Assembly (NCBI RefSeq): GCF_039511225.1
Contig: NZ_CP154261.1
Coordinates: forward strand, 372,001 to 436,000
Length of the DNA: 64,000 bases
Reading direction: 5' to 3'
Source: Sphingobacterium multivorum
GTDB taxonomy: Bacteria; Bacteroidota; Bacteroidia; Sphingobacteriales; Sphingobacteriaceae
In this document: piece after piece, positions 1 through 9,063 of the stretch
Layout: each line of letters starts with the position of its first letter
How positions within the stretch are numbered: position 1 is the stretch's first letter
The notes under the pieces: generated by a model
What the model was told of the DNA's origin: nothing
The model's database searches: none
The model's input: the letters and a program-made list of their open reading frames with translations, nothing else
Position numbers and translations under genes: made by a program

Positions 1-1413
1 ATTCAGAATCTGGAAGGGGAACGTTGTAGTTTATCGTTACATTACCACTTGTTGCTGAGCCGTTGGCTACAGATGTTACGTTTCTCCGCTTGTAGTAATA
101 AAAAAGCTGCCCTTCTCCGAATAAGTCCTTTTGATACTCTTTTTGGAGCTCGGTTGAAATGTTTGCCGTTGTTGCCAATGGTAGTAAGCCTCGGTTGGCA
201 CGTACTATATTGAGCAACGCTATCCCGTCAGCACTATTGGGCTCGCATTCTGCCGCGATGTAATAGATTTCACTTATTTTGAGCAAAGGAATGCTGAACC
301 GAAAAGTTTTGGTCTTATCCACGACATCTGCATATTTAAGAAAAGTTTTATAGGGTTTGGATCCATTGGAAGGCATCTGCCAGTTTAAATTGTATCGATA
401 ATCATTTTCATTATTTTCGTATACGGTGGTTAAGCGACTTGGCGTTGGAGCTAATATTTGTCTTTCGCTAATGGAGGGATCGAACCAATTCAGGTAACGA
501 TTATAAAGCTGGGAATTCATCACGCCAAATAACATTTCTGTTGAGAATATGCGATCGGGATTTTGTTTTTCCACCAATGCATTGGCGGAAGTCGTCCACG
601 GAAATTTGTCGCTGACAGCTATGACTTCTTAGCCATTGCTAAAGCATCGGTTTTGTCACCACGATAGAGATAAGCTCGCGCCTTGAGGCCTTTTACGGCA
701 TAATAATTAAGCCGGTAATTTCTGTTATTGTTTTGAAAATCGACGAGATCTTCTGGCTTGGAAACGTTCACGCCCGTCGTGATAATAGGATCGTTTTGAA
801 GTAAGGTTTCAGCAATGTTTAAATCGGCCAATACGATATCCATAAATTGATTGGCAGGTAATAAAGGATTTACTTCAGTTTTACTGTTTTTATAATAAGG
901 TAAGCTCTGCTTTGTAGAATCAACAGTCGAATATCGTGGACCATATAAGCGTAACAGATCGAAATGCAGAAATGCACGCATGGCGATAGCTTCTCCTCGA
1001 TAGCCATTTTCTGTGGATTGATCCAAAACACCTTTGTATTTATCAAGATTTTCCAAGAACACATTAATATTCAGGATTGTTGAATATGCTGTAGACCAGA
1101 TATTTTCCATTTGGTTTACCGTTGGTTTGTCTTTGTACGCATAAGTTGAAGTCTTATACTGATTGTGCTCAGAACTGATATTGTAGCGCTGGCCGAGGAT
1201 TTCGATTGTGGAAAGTGTCAGGTTATCTCCATATAATTGATTTGCTGCAAGATCTAGGTAAATACCATTGAGTACGGACCTGATACCATTTTTGGTACTG
1301 TATAACTGAGATTCCGAGACTTTATCTTCTGGCTGGACATCTAAAAATTTTTTGCAAGAGAAAAAAGTCAAGGCTGTTAGCAGAATTAGGAGTAATTTTA
1401 TAGTGCGTTTCAT
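1..1413 (-). pseudogene. SusD/RagB-like outer-membrane lipoprotein, frameshifted and cut by the left window edge
   Basis: SusD-family proteins are surface lipoproteins that cap a SusC transporter and bind glycan. The N-terminus shows a lipoprotein signal with Cys20 followed by KKFLD, typical of the family. The first frame ends at a TAG at 619-621 after 264 residues (ending AMAKKS). The reading frame continues without a stop from about 626 to position 1 in another frame, beginning VIAVSDKFPWTTSAN and containing family-like segments such as ISEIYYIAAE and LLNIVRANRG, where SusD C-terminal helices are expected. One missing base near 622-632 would restore a single frame (AKK-VIAVSD). It lies 10 bp after the SusC at 1424-4882, its expected partner. 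It could be a true pseudogene or a sequencing error in a functional gene. Confidence 0.85.
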
Positions 1414-1423
1414 AAATCAATAA

Positions 1424-4400
1424 TTAAAATGATGCTCTGAAAGAGAAGGCGAAAGTTCTAGCATAAGGGTAGGTTATACCACGCTCTCTTTTGACGGTGG
1501 AGAAATATAAGAAGTCATTTGCCATTAGGTTGACAGATAATGCTTTTAGCCTCATGCTCTCCAGCCAAGGGCCTTTGTCAAATAGATAGCCAATATTTAA
1601 GGTTTCGCTGCTTAGTGTGTTTAGCGATTGGACAAATCGTGACGATATAGGTGTAGTTGCCGTTTGGGAGATCGCTTTAAATTGGGCAATATCTCCTGGT
1701 TGTTGCCACCGATCGTATAATGCACGTTTGTCCTGGTTGTTTACAACGTTGATGAAGTTAATATTCTCTACTTTATCAAATAATGCTGTATTGAAGATAT
1801 CGCCACCTAATCTATAGCGTAGGCCAAGTCCGAGTGTAAATCCTCTGATTCGAAGGTTCGTGGAAATTACTCCCTCCACTTTAGGTGCTGTATTTCCAAC
1901 ATTGGCTACGTCAGCAGCGCTATAATCAAAAGTGTATTGTCCATCTTTAGTCGAGAAAACTTCTTTTCCCGTGGTCGGATCAATCCCTAGAGATTTAATC
2001 GCCCAAATGGCTTCAGCGCTATTTCCATCGATATATCTGATTAAGGATTTGGATGTTTCCTGCTGTTTGTTGAGAGTTCTCAGAATGTCGCCAAATCCGC
2101 CATATTGACTCTTATAGCTTGCGGCGGTAAGCCCAATATTCCATGTGATTCCTTTTTCAAGATTATAAATCGGATAAATTGTAAGTTTAGTCTCCAGTCC
2201 TTTATAGGTTAGACTACCAATGTTATAGGGATAGGAAAATACGCCGGTAGAGGATGGTAAGTCTACCGGAACAATTAACGGATCTGTTCTCTTGGTATAT
2301 GCATTAATATAACCCGTGAAACGGTTTTTGAACAAACTGAAATCTAAAGAGGTGCTGATCTGCTGTGTCTTTTGGGGTTCTAAATTGGGATTGCCCAGCA
2401 TGTTAAGTGTTACACCCTGGCCGAATTGGTTGTAATTAGCACTGGTATAGTTGTATAAAGAAATTGAGCTAATATTAGCGAAATTCTGATTCCCTGTTAT
2501 ACCCATATTTCCTGTTAGCCGTAAGGAGTTAATCCAGGGCATTCGCTTAGCAAATGATTCTTTATGAATATTCCAACCTAACCCTACGGCATAATAGGGA
2601 GAGAATTGCTTATTACTTCCGTAGGCCGTTGATCCGTCGAGCCTGTATACGATGTCAAATAGGTAGCGGTTATCATAAGAATAATTCGCGCTTAGTGTTG
2701 TATTGACCGAACGATAGGTGCTACTTGATGCGAGAGGAGCACCATCTAAGAGGTAGCTATAAGCAAAACGTGGGTTACCGGTGCTTCCTGCAGGAAATCC
2801 TTCCGCGACAGTTTGATACGAGTCGTTTTTATTTTCAGCGATGGTATTACGCCAGTTGGCATTTAATTGATGCTTTTGCGCGAATGTTTTATAAAAGGTT
2901 AACATAAAATTTCCTTGGTAGGAAAAATTGCTATTCCTGCTGTCTGTATATTTTCCTTTCCGTAAAGTTGGCGTATCAAAGAAATCACTCATCTCGGGTG
3001 ACTTATAGATTTTTCCTTCTGTTGTCCCCTTCGTAATTTGTAACGCCGCATTTGCTCTTAGGTAACTTGTGATATCATAGTTGGCATTAAAGTTATTTTG
3101 TACCTCCAAATTTTTGGATTTATTATATTGTGGCAGCAAAGCATCATATAATGGATTAGCGATATAAAAATCAACTGAGGAATTGGATTTTCGACTAATT
3201 TCTAAATAGGGCTGTTCCGAATTTTTTTCATAATATGGATTTGTATTTACCCAGGTAGAGAATGAGCCATATTGGGATTCGGTTGTCTTGTTACCTCTGA
3301 TATAGGTAATATTGTTAATATTTACCTTGTTTTTTCGATACGTTAGGTTGATACTACCACTATAGCTATCCCTTCCGGAGCCAATCATGGCTCCTTTTCC
3401 TGCCCGATAGTTTAGGCCCAGGTTGTAGATAAAAGTTTCGTCTCCACCAGCGGCATTGATCGAGTTATTGGTCGAGAAACCATTTTGTAGTGGTTCACTT
3501 AACCAGTAACTATCAACACCTTTCTTTACAAATGAAAGGTGTTGATTATAAAGGCTATCCAGGTAGACCTGTTGTGTGGGACTTGATGATGAGTTGTAAC
3601 GTCCCGACAGTCTTTCAAATTCCAATTTTTCAGTCGCATTCATCATATTGTAGGCTGATAAATCGGGTATTTCGAACCTAAAATCTTGTGTGTATGTAAA
3701 CTGCAATTCGCCAGGTTTGGGTTTGATTGTCTCTATGACCACAACACCGTTTGATGCTTGTGAACCATATAGTGCCGTTGATGCAGCATCTTTAAGTATG
3801 GTTACTGATGCGACGCGATTCATGTCAAGGTCAACAATAGTCTGTATTGTTGTTGGGAATCCATCCAATACAAATAGCGGCTGATTGGGATCAGCGCCAA
3901 ACTGGTCCGTTAACGTGGAGCTAGGGATACTGCTCTTACCGCGAACTTCAATCACTGGCATGACGTTTGGATTTGATCCTGCCAAATTGTTTTCAATTTG
4001 CAAAAAAGAAGGATCCAATGTCTTCAAACTTTGAATAATATTGTTGTTGCTCACTGCTTTTAATTCAGCACCAGAGAATTTTGTGGTTGTACCTGTAAAG
4101 CTGTCTTTATTTCTATTGATTCCTGTTCCTGTAACAACAACCTCTTCGATTGTATTATCCTTCCTGCGAAGTTTTACAAACATGCTATTGACCGATAGTG
4201 TTACTTTTATTTCTTGGCTTTCGTAACCAATGAAGGAGACAATGAACATTTCATTCAATGCAGTGATTGGCAGATTGAAGACGCCATCTGTATTGGTTTT
4301 AACTGATTTTCTATCATCATTTTTTTGGCGTATGGATGCCCCTTCAACGGGTTTCCCGTTTTCATCTATTACCTTTCCAGTGATATACTGTTGCTGGATC

Positions 4401-4882
4401 CGGCTCACTATGCTATTATTCAGACCCTTTTTTGGCGCAGGTTTAATCACCACGGTCTTATTAACAATCTCATAGTCGAGACCATTCGGTTTTAGAATGG
4501 CATCCAGTGCCTGTTGTAGGGTCCCATTTTCAAATTTAACACCGTTATCTTTGATCTTTTCGAGTACAACGTCTTTATAGAAAAAACTATAGCCAGATTG
4601 TTTTTCCAGTTGTTGGAAAACTTGTTTGATGGACGATTTGTTTGAGTTAATAGAAATGCGCTGTGCATTTGTTGTTCCATAAAGCTGCAGGAGACTGACC
4701 GTCAAAAGCGCCGAAACAAGGTGAAAGCGCAGCTTGTTTTTTCGGGTAAATACGGTGTGCAATGTGTTGTCATTACTACTCTTCACAAAAGCCCGAGGCC
4801 AGGTGATGGCGTTTGAGTTTACTGAGATTTGGACATGGTTGTCCCATGGGACCGAAGGTGTGGCCTTCCTGTTGTTTTGCAT
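1424..4882 (-). CDS. SusC/RagA TonB-dependent transporter with N-terminal STN signalling domain
   Basis: Outer-membrane beta-barrel that imports a ligand with its SusD partner, 1152 aa. Order of parts: a long N-terminal extension, a hydrophobic signal at about residues 50-73, a secretin/TonB short N-terminal (STN) domain at about 75-148, a carboxypeptidase-regulatory-like domain at about 167-240, a TonB box EEVVVTG at about 246-252, a plug (VLDGFP, ILKDAASTALYGSQASNGVV) and a barrel ending in an aromatic residue (SFRASF). The STN domain is the part that contacts FecR in transducing receptors, which fits the FecR gene 34 bp upstream and the sigma factor before it. The start at 4882 leaves about 48 residues before the hydrophobic core, long for a signal peptide; a later start may be used. 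The substrate cannot be read from the sequence. Confidence 0.93.
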   Translation of the reverse strand: MQNNRKATPSVPWDNHVQISVNSNAITWPRAFVKSSNDNTLHTVFTRKNKLRFHLVSALLTVSLLQLYGTTNAQRISINSNKSSIKQVFQQLEKQSGYSFFYKDVVLEKIKDNGVKFENGTLQQALDAILKPNGLDYEIVNKTVVIKPAPKKGLNNSIVSRIQQQYITGKVIDENGKPVEGASIRQKNDDRKSVKTNTDGVFNLPITALNEMFIVSFIGYESQEIKVTLSVNSMFVKLRRKDNTIEEVVVTGTGINRNKDSFTGTTTKFSGAELKAVSNNNIIQSLKTLDPSFLQIENNLAGSNPNVMPVIEVRGKSSIPSSTLTDQFGADPNQPLFVLDGFPTTIQTIVDLDMNRVASVTILKDAASTALYGSQASNGVVVIETIKPKPGELQFTYTQDFRFEIPDLSAYNMMNATEKLEFERLSGRYNSSSSPTQQVYLDSLYNQHLSFVKKGVDSYWLSEPLQNGFSTNNSINAAGGDETFIYNLGLNYRAGKGAMIGSGRDSYSGSINLTYRKNKVNINNITYIRGNKTTESQYGSFSTWVNTNPYYEKNSEQPYLEISRKSNSSVDFYIANPLYDALLPQYNKSKNLEVQNNFNANYDITSYLRANAALQITKGTTEGKIYKSPEMSDFFDTPTLRKGKYTDSRNSNFSYQGNFMLTFYKTFAQKHQLNANWRNTIAENKNDSYQTVAEGFPAGSTGNPRFAYSYLLDGAPLASSSTYRSVNTTLSANYSYDNRYLFDIVYRLDGSTAYGSNKQFSPYYAVGLGWNIHKESFAKRMPWINSLRLTGNMGITGNQNFANISSISLYNYTSANYNQFGQGVTLNMLGNPNLEPQKTQQISTSLDFSLFKNRFTGYINAYTKRTDPLIVPVDLPSSTGVFSYPYNIGSLTYKGLETKLTIYPIYNLEKGITWNIGLTAASYKSQYGGFGDILRTLNKQQETSKSLIRYIDGNSAEAIWAIKSLGIDPTTGKEVFSTKDGQYTFDYSAADVANVGNTAPKVEGVISTNLRIRGFTLGLGLRYRLGGDIFNTALFDKVENINFINVVNNQDKRALYDRWQQPGDIAQFKAISQTATTPISSRFVQSLNTLSSETLNIGYLFDKGPWLESMRLKALSVNLMANDFLYFSTVKRERGITYPYARTFAFSFRASF

Positions 4883-4916
4883 TAGGTTAATGTTTAATAA
4901 GTTTAGTATTAATAAT

Positions 4917-6038
4917 TTAGTTCTTCAGTAGGATTGTTTTTTGTTGATTTTTATTCTGCACGATGTCGAAATTCAATCCAGCAGATTGCAGAACGGTTAG
5001 GATTTCCTGCAAATTCATCTGTTTATTGATCTTTCCACTGAATCGTTCGTTTATTTCGGAGTCGTCAGGACGGACATTGAGATCATACCACCTTGCCAAC
5101 TGTTGCATGATTTCATTTGCTGTGGCATTGTGGAAGGTAAAATAACCTTCACGCCAGGTTATATATTCGGCGGCATCCACATTTTTCTTACTAAGTGCTG
5201 ATCCTGTAGAAATAGCCTGTTGATTCGGCATTAGGATCATTTTCTGTTGCTGATGTAATACTTCGACCTTTCCTTCAACGAGTGTTGTCTGGATTGTCAT
5301 ATCATTATCGTAGGCATTGATATTGAAATGTGTGCCCAAAACTTTAATTTGCTGCTCTGTTGTTTTTACGATAAAGGGTTGTTCCGGATTTTTGCTAACT
5401 TCAAAATACGCTTCTCCATGTAATTCAACTAAACGCTCTGGGCCTATGAATTTCGAGGGGTATCTCAGGGAGCTATTCGCATTCATCCATACTTTGGTCC
5501 CATCGGGAAGTACAATTTTAAATAGTTGACCCCGAGGTGTTGAAAGCGTATTTTGAACGATGTGATTTGCATTGTCATGATAGATAAGTTCTCCGTTTTT
5601 AATTTCCTGAACGCCTTCAATGGCTTGGGTAGCTTTACCTTGGTTATTGAGTATGACGACTGCTCCATCTTCAAAAGTAAGCTGTACATTTTCCTGAACT
5701 GGTCGGATTGAGGCGAGTTGTTGAGGAGCTATTTTGTCGAAGACAGCATATTGGTAATAGTAATAGCCCATAGCAAAACCAAGCGCAATGGTGATGGATG
5801 CCGCAATACGGGCTCCATATTTATACTTTTGACTAAATGTACGAGGCGCATAAAATACCTGATTTCTATTTAGACGCTGTAAGACACGAAGTTGACCTGC
5901 TTGAATGTCGCTGTCATTAGGCGTGCTTTGTGCATCGGATTCATCAAACCATTTTTTTAGGTTATCATATTCCGCTTTATTTTCGAAGCCCAATAGATAT
6001 TTTCCGATTAGTTTTTGCAGCGTATTAGGTACTTTCAT
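4917..6038 (-). CDS. FecR-family anti-sigma factor
   Basis: Inner-membrane anti-sigma regulator, 373 aa. A cytoplasmic N-terminal region of about 73 residues is followed by one membrane segment at about 74-96. Next come a periplasmic FecR domain at about 165-262 (STPRG, LPDGTKVWMNANS, ELHGEAYFEV, VLGTHFNINAY) and a DUF4974-type C-terminal domain at about 298-368 (ANEIMQQLARWYDL). In this family the periplasmic part senses the STN domain of a loaded receptor and releases the cognate ECF sigma factor. Its position between the sigma gene at 6248-6805 and the STN-SusC at 1424-4882 matches that circuit. A 209-bp gap separates it from the sigma gene, so it may also have its own promoter, though I found no TAnnTTTG there. 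Confidence 0.93.
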   Translation of the reverse strand: MKVPNTLQKLIGKYLLGFENKAEYDNLKKWFDESDAQSTPNDSDIQAGQLRVLQRLNRNQVFYAPRTFSQKYKYGARIAASITIALGFAMGYYYYQYAVFDKIAPQQLASIRPVQENVQLTFEDGAVVILNNQGKATQAIEGVQEIKNGELIYHDNANHIVQNTLSTPRGQLFKIVLPDGTKVWMNANSSLRYPSKFIGPERLVELHGEAYFEVSKNPEQPFIVKTTEQQIKVLGTHFNINAYDNDMTIQTTLVEGKVEVLHQQQKMILMPNQQAISTGSALSKKNVDAAEYITWREGYFTFHNATANEIMQQLARWYDLNVRPDDSEINERFSGKINKQMNLQEILTVLQSAGLNFDIVQNKNQQKTILLKN

Positions 6039-6247
6039 TTAGTTAAATCTGTTTATTCATTAGTAAGCAGTCTCTTTATGAGATTTATTTTGCATTCGAC
6101 TGTTTCAGCTATGATGAAGTTATCAGTGACATTCATTGTCCCGTATCACTTGAACACATCATGATGACTTTACAAGTCGTTTGGTTAGCCTTGTATAGAT
6201 ATAGTCATCGAAACATCTGAAAGCACCTACGCTAAAATGAAAAAAAA

Positions 6248-6805
6248 TTAAAAAAATGAGAGAAAGGTGTGGAAGTCTTTGGTAACTAGGCGTAAACGCT
6301 TGAGCGCTTTGTTTATTTGATTCTCAACCGTACTTTTTGATAAGCCGTATTCAAGGGCTATCTGGTTGATGGATTTGTGGTTGACACGGCTTTCATTGAA
6401 AATAATTCTGCAACGTTCGGGAAGATTTTGTATTTCTTCTTGAATGAGGTCCAATAAATAGCGGTAATGTAAGCGATCTTCGATTGGCGCATCATCGAGG
6501 ATGATGTCTACCTTATCGATATCCATCCTATGCTGTTCGCTATTTTTATTGAAGTAGGAGAAGGTTAGGTAGCGTGCGCCAGTTTTGAGGTAGGATTCGA
6601 TATTGTTGATTTCTTGCAATCTACTCCTATTTTTCCAGATACTCAAGAATAGGTCATGTAGAATATCTTCGGTTGCTTCGGTATTTTTAGTTTTGGGATA
6701 GACGTATTGGTATATTGCTTTCCAGAAATGATTGTATAGTGCATCGAATGCAGTTCGGTCGCCTTCTGCGATTTGTTTTAGCCAAAGTGCAATTGTACTA
6801 TCCAT
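6248..6805 (-). CDS. ECF RNA polymerase sigma factor, FecI-like
   Basis: Alternative sigma factor, about 185 aa from the chosen ATG at 6805 (MDSTIALWLKQ). Region 2 is seen at AFDALYNHFWKAIYQYVY through EDILHDLFLSIWKNR. Region 4 is seen at LPERCRIIFNESR through INQIALEYGLSKSTVENQINKALKRLR, which forms the helix-turn-helix. An in-frame TTG at 6829 could extend the protein by eight residues, but it overlaps a consensus -7 element at 6827-6834, so the ATG at 6805 is preferred. It leads the operon with FecR and STN-SusC and should be held by that FecR until substrate is sensed. It is a paralogue of the sigma factor at 16032-16607. Confidence 0.92.
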   Translation of the reverse strand: MDSTIALWLKQIAEGDRTAFDALYNHFWKAIYQYVYPKTKNTEATEDILHDLFLSIWKNRSRLQEINNIESYLKTGARYLTFSYFNKNSEQHRMDIDKVDIILDDAPIEDRLHYRYLLDLIQEEIQNLPERCRIIFNESRVNHKSINQIALEYGLSKSTVENQINKALKRLRLVTKDFHTFLSFF

Positions 6806-6826
6806 TTTTAGTTTCCAATTATGGCA

Positions 6827-6834
6827 CAAATGTA
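6827..6834 (-). promoter_or_regulatory. Bacteroidota-type -7 element for the ECF sigma operon
   Basis: Read on the minus strand this is TACATTTG, an exact match to the TAnnTTTG -7 consensus of Bacteroidota housekeeping promoters. It lies about 22 bp before the ATG at 6805, giving a very short leader. No clear -33 TTTG was found at the expected distance, which lowers certainty. Confidence 0.5.
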
Positions 6835-6853
6835 TCTAAAAAAAGATAGTTAA

Positions 6854-6902
6854 AAAAGGTTAGACAGGGAACTGCTTGGGAAGCGTTTCCGTCTAACCTT
6901 TT
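6854..6902 (-). terminator. Long hairpin terminator at the end of the second ECF-regulated locus
   Basis: A perfect 12-bp stem is formed by 6854-6865 and 6891-6902. The 25-nt interior can fold further (GGGAA with TTTCC, and GCTT-GGG-AAGC). On the minus strand the stem is followed by a run of Ts. It lies about 100 bp past the stop of the last gene of that operon (7003) and just upstream of the sigma promoter of the next operon, so it separates the two loci. A shorter T run on the plus strand could also make it work in that direction. Confidence 0.8.
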
Positions 6903-7002
6903 CTGTTGTAATCGACGGGATCAAAAAATGCATGTAAGGAAATAGCTATTATTTACCTTACTGCGTATCATCGCAATAGTTACAATTTTGTTGGCATTTG
7001 TG

Positions 7003-7728
7003 TTATTTGCTATACTTCTGTTCTGTAAATGCAGTGTAAAAATAATCGATGGAAGCTTGTACAGGTTTGTAAACAGTTCTGTATTTGACTGTACTTGGAC
7101 TTACAATATTTTTTAGGCTTGCAAAGTCCTCATAAGGGGTAATGCGAACTGTCGTGGAATCTCCTGAATTATTCAGGTAAGTAACTTCTGTAAACTGCAT
7201 TGGGTAAAATGTACCCTGTCTGGGCAGGTTATTTTCTCGAGCCAATACCAGGAAATGCTCACTGGCGTTTGCTTTGTCAAATTTTGAAAATGAGCGATTG
7301 ACAAGGGTTCGTATATAACTCTGCCCGTAAATAAACTGACTCGAGGCTACTGCTCGAGAACTATCACCTTGACTCGTAAATGAATAAACGTTTGCCGTGT
7401 ATGTTGCTTCCGAAAGTGCATCTAAGGTGATGAATTTTATTCTACCATGTTCGCTGGCTTCTATCGGGTAATTTTTTACTTCTGCCATAGGTGAGAGGCT
7501 GCTCCTGAGATATACTCTCACACTATTCACTTTGGGGTCTGTCGTTACTTTAAAACGCAGTATTCCCCTTTGATTGCCCGGGATAATAGATAATGAATCT
7601 ACGCGGCCAGGATAGTAGATTTCCCCATTTTTTAGGTATTCCCCATAATAGTAGTCTGATGGCTTGCAACTGTAGTTTAAAAGGACAGTACCCAACACGA
7701 TCAGTATATAATTTAATATTTTTTTCAT
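7003..7728 (-). CDS. SusCD-associated lipoprotein, DUF4998-like
   Basis: Predicted surface lipoprotein of 241 aa with signal and lipobox Cys21. The segment after the lipid anchor (YYGEYLKNGEIYYPGRVDSL, then a PGNQRGILRFKV stretch and a fibronectin-like DPKVNSVRVYLRS strand) resembles DUF4998 proteins found downstream of SusD genes. I recognised it by eye, so the family name is tentative. It is the last gene of the operon and starts 6 bp after the DUF5000-like lipoprotein. A glycan-binding role is inferred from position only; no catalytic motif is visible. Confidence 0.75.
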   Translation of the reverse strand: MKKILNYILIVLGTVLLNYSCKPSDYYYGEYLKNGEIYYPGRVDSLSIIPGNQRGILRFKVTTDPKVNSVRVYLRSSLSPMAEVKNYPIEASEHGRIKFITLDALSEATYTANVYSFTSQGDSSRAVASSQFIYGQSYIRTLVNRSFSKFDKANASEHFLVLARENNLPRQGTFYPMQFTEVTYLNNSGDSTTVRITPYEDFASLKNIVSPSTVKYRTVYKPVQASIDYFYTAFTEQKYSK

Positions 7729-7734
7729 AATTTA

Positions 7735-9042
7735 TCAGTCTACGTATTTTCCATATAATTTCAATTCCGATATAGCAACTGTTAGGGCATTACCTAGCGG
7801 TTGTTCTCGAACGCCATTCCACGTACAGTTTACTTTTATTCGGAAATATTTGAATCCGCTCGGGTTATCCCAGTTGACTTCAAAATCTTCTCCCTTACGC
7901 GCGTAGTCTTGATCCTCACTATTCGCGTTAGTGCCAAAGGCAAGGCCGGATGGACGGACGCCTTCAAATGTTCCGAGTAATGTCCAAGAATCCCAAGAAC
8001 CATCTTGTGCCGGTGAATTACTGCCATAAAGCTCGAATTCTTTTGGGTGTGTAGCTTGAAACAATAGCCCATAATTGTCGTTTCGACCCCAGAGTTTGAC
8101 CCGACTTATTTGTGCCTTTTTACGGGCATCCAAAGTGAATTGGAATGGGATCGGGGCAGCCTTACCCCACCACTGCTTGTTTGTGATATAATAGGGGGAT
8201 CCTTCAATTCCATCAAATAGTGATACCTGCATTTCGGCACTTCCACCTTGTGCATTGTAATTGCTGATGTAATCACCATTTCTATTCATATCACTATAGG
8301 CCGTTATACCATTATAAATCAATAAATTGTTGATTTCATATTCTTCTTGTGGCGTCAAATTGCGACGAACGGTGTCTGATACGTTACCCCATTGATCGCG
8401 GATTACAATACCGTAGGTGGTTGCAATCGGTTGTTCACCACGAACGCGAATAACACCTTCTTTGGATTTTGTATAGGTCTCGTTCAGGACATTCCAGCCG
8501 ACCTCTTTGGTAGTCGGATTTTCCCCATATTTGAATATACTTAAAATGATATTTGCAGCATCTTTATTTTCAAATTTAAGGTTTACTCCACCAAATGTGC
8601 TGTAGAAAAAATCGTTAGATTTAAATGATTCGGCTAAAATGATATAATTAGGCTTTCCTGTCTTGATTTTAATAGTAACGGGATCAGATTCCACGTCACC
8701 AACCGCGACAGCCACAAGTCTAACGTCATGTTCACCGATCGCTGCATATCCTTGCACAGCAAGTTGATTGTCGTATATGCTGGCCTTGGTGACCATTTCT
8801 TTCCCATTTTCCAATGTATACGTTGCCTTGACGTAGCGTAAGTCTGCTGATGTTGGTAAATCGTAGCTGATCTTCGCTCCGCCAGGAGCTTCTTCATAGG
8901 CAAGGTTCTTTAAGGTATTCGGTTTTTCTCCTTGTCTTGCTGCGGTGATGCCTATGTCTTCCTTGCAACTTGTCCATAGTAATGGAGCCATCAAAAGGAT
9001 TGCTAGCATGATGGGAGCGATTTTATTGATTAAATTTTTCAT
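7735..9042 (-). CDS. SusCD-associated multidomain lipoprotein (DUF4959/DUF5126/DUF5000-like)
   Basis: Surface lipoprotein of 435 aa with lipobox Cys26 (LWTSCKEDIG). Three parts can be made out: an N-terminal Ig/fibronectin-like domain at about 27-125 (PGGAKISYDLP, ADLRYVKATYTLENG), a middle domain at about 130-240, and a C-terminal discoidin-like beta-sandwich at about 285-435 (RVKLWGRND, FELYGSNSP, KYFRIKVNCTWNG, ISELKLYGKY). This order matches the DUF4959-DUF5126-DUF5000 proteins common in Bacteroidota polysaccharide loci. The likely job is carbohydrate binding on the cell surface beside the SusCD pair encoded just upstream. No enzyme motif was seen. Confidence 0.82.
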   Translation of the reverse strand: MKNLINKIAPIMLAILLMAPLLWTSCKEDIGITAARQGEKPNTLKNLAYEEAPGGAKISYDLPTSADLRYVKATYTLENGKEMVTKASIYDNQLAVQGYAAIGEHDVRLVAVAVGDVESDPVTIKIKTGKPNYIILAESFKSNDFFYSTFGGVNLKFENKDAANIILSIFKYGENPTTKEVGWNVLNETYTKSKEGVIRVRGEQPIATTYGIVIRDQWGNVSDTVRRNLTPQEEYEINNLLIYNGITAYSDMNRNGDYISNYNAQGGSAEMQVSLFDGIEGSPYYITNKQWWGKAAPIPFQFTLDARKKAQISRVKLWGRNDNYGLLFQATHPKEFELYGSNSPAQDGSWDSWTLLGTFEGVRPSGLAFGTNANSEDQDYARKGEDFEVNWDNPSGFKYFRIKVNCTWNGVREQPLGNALTVAISELKLYGKYVD

Positions 9043-9063
9043 GATGCGATAGTTGTAATTTAA

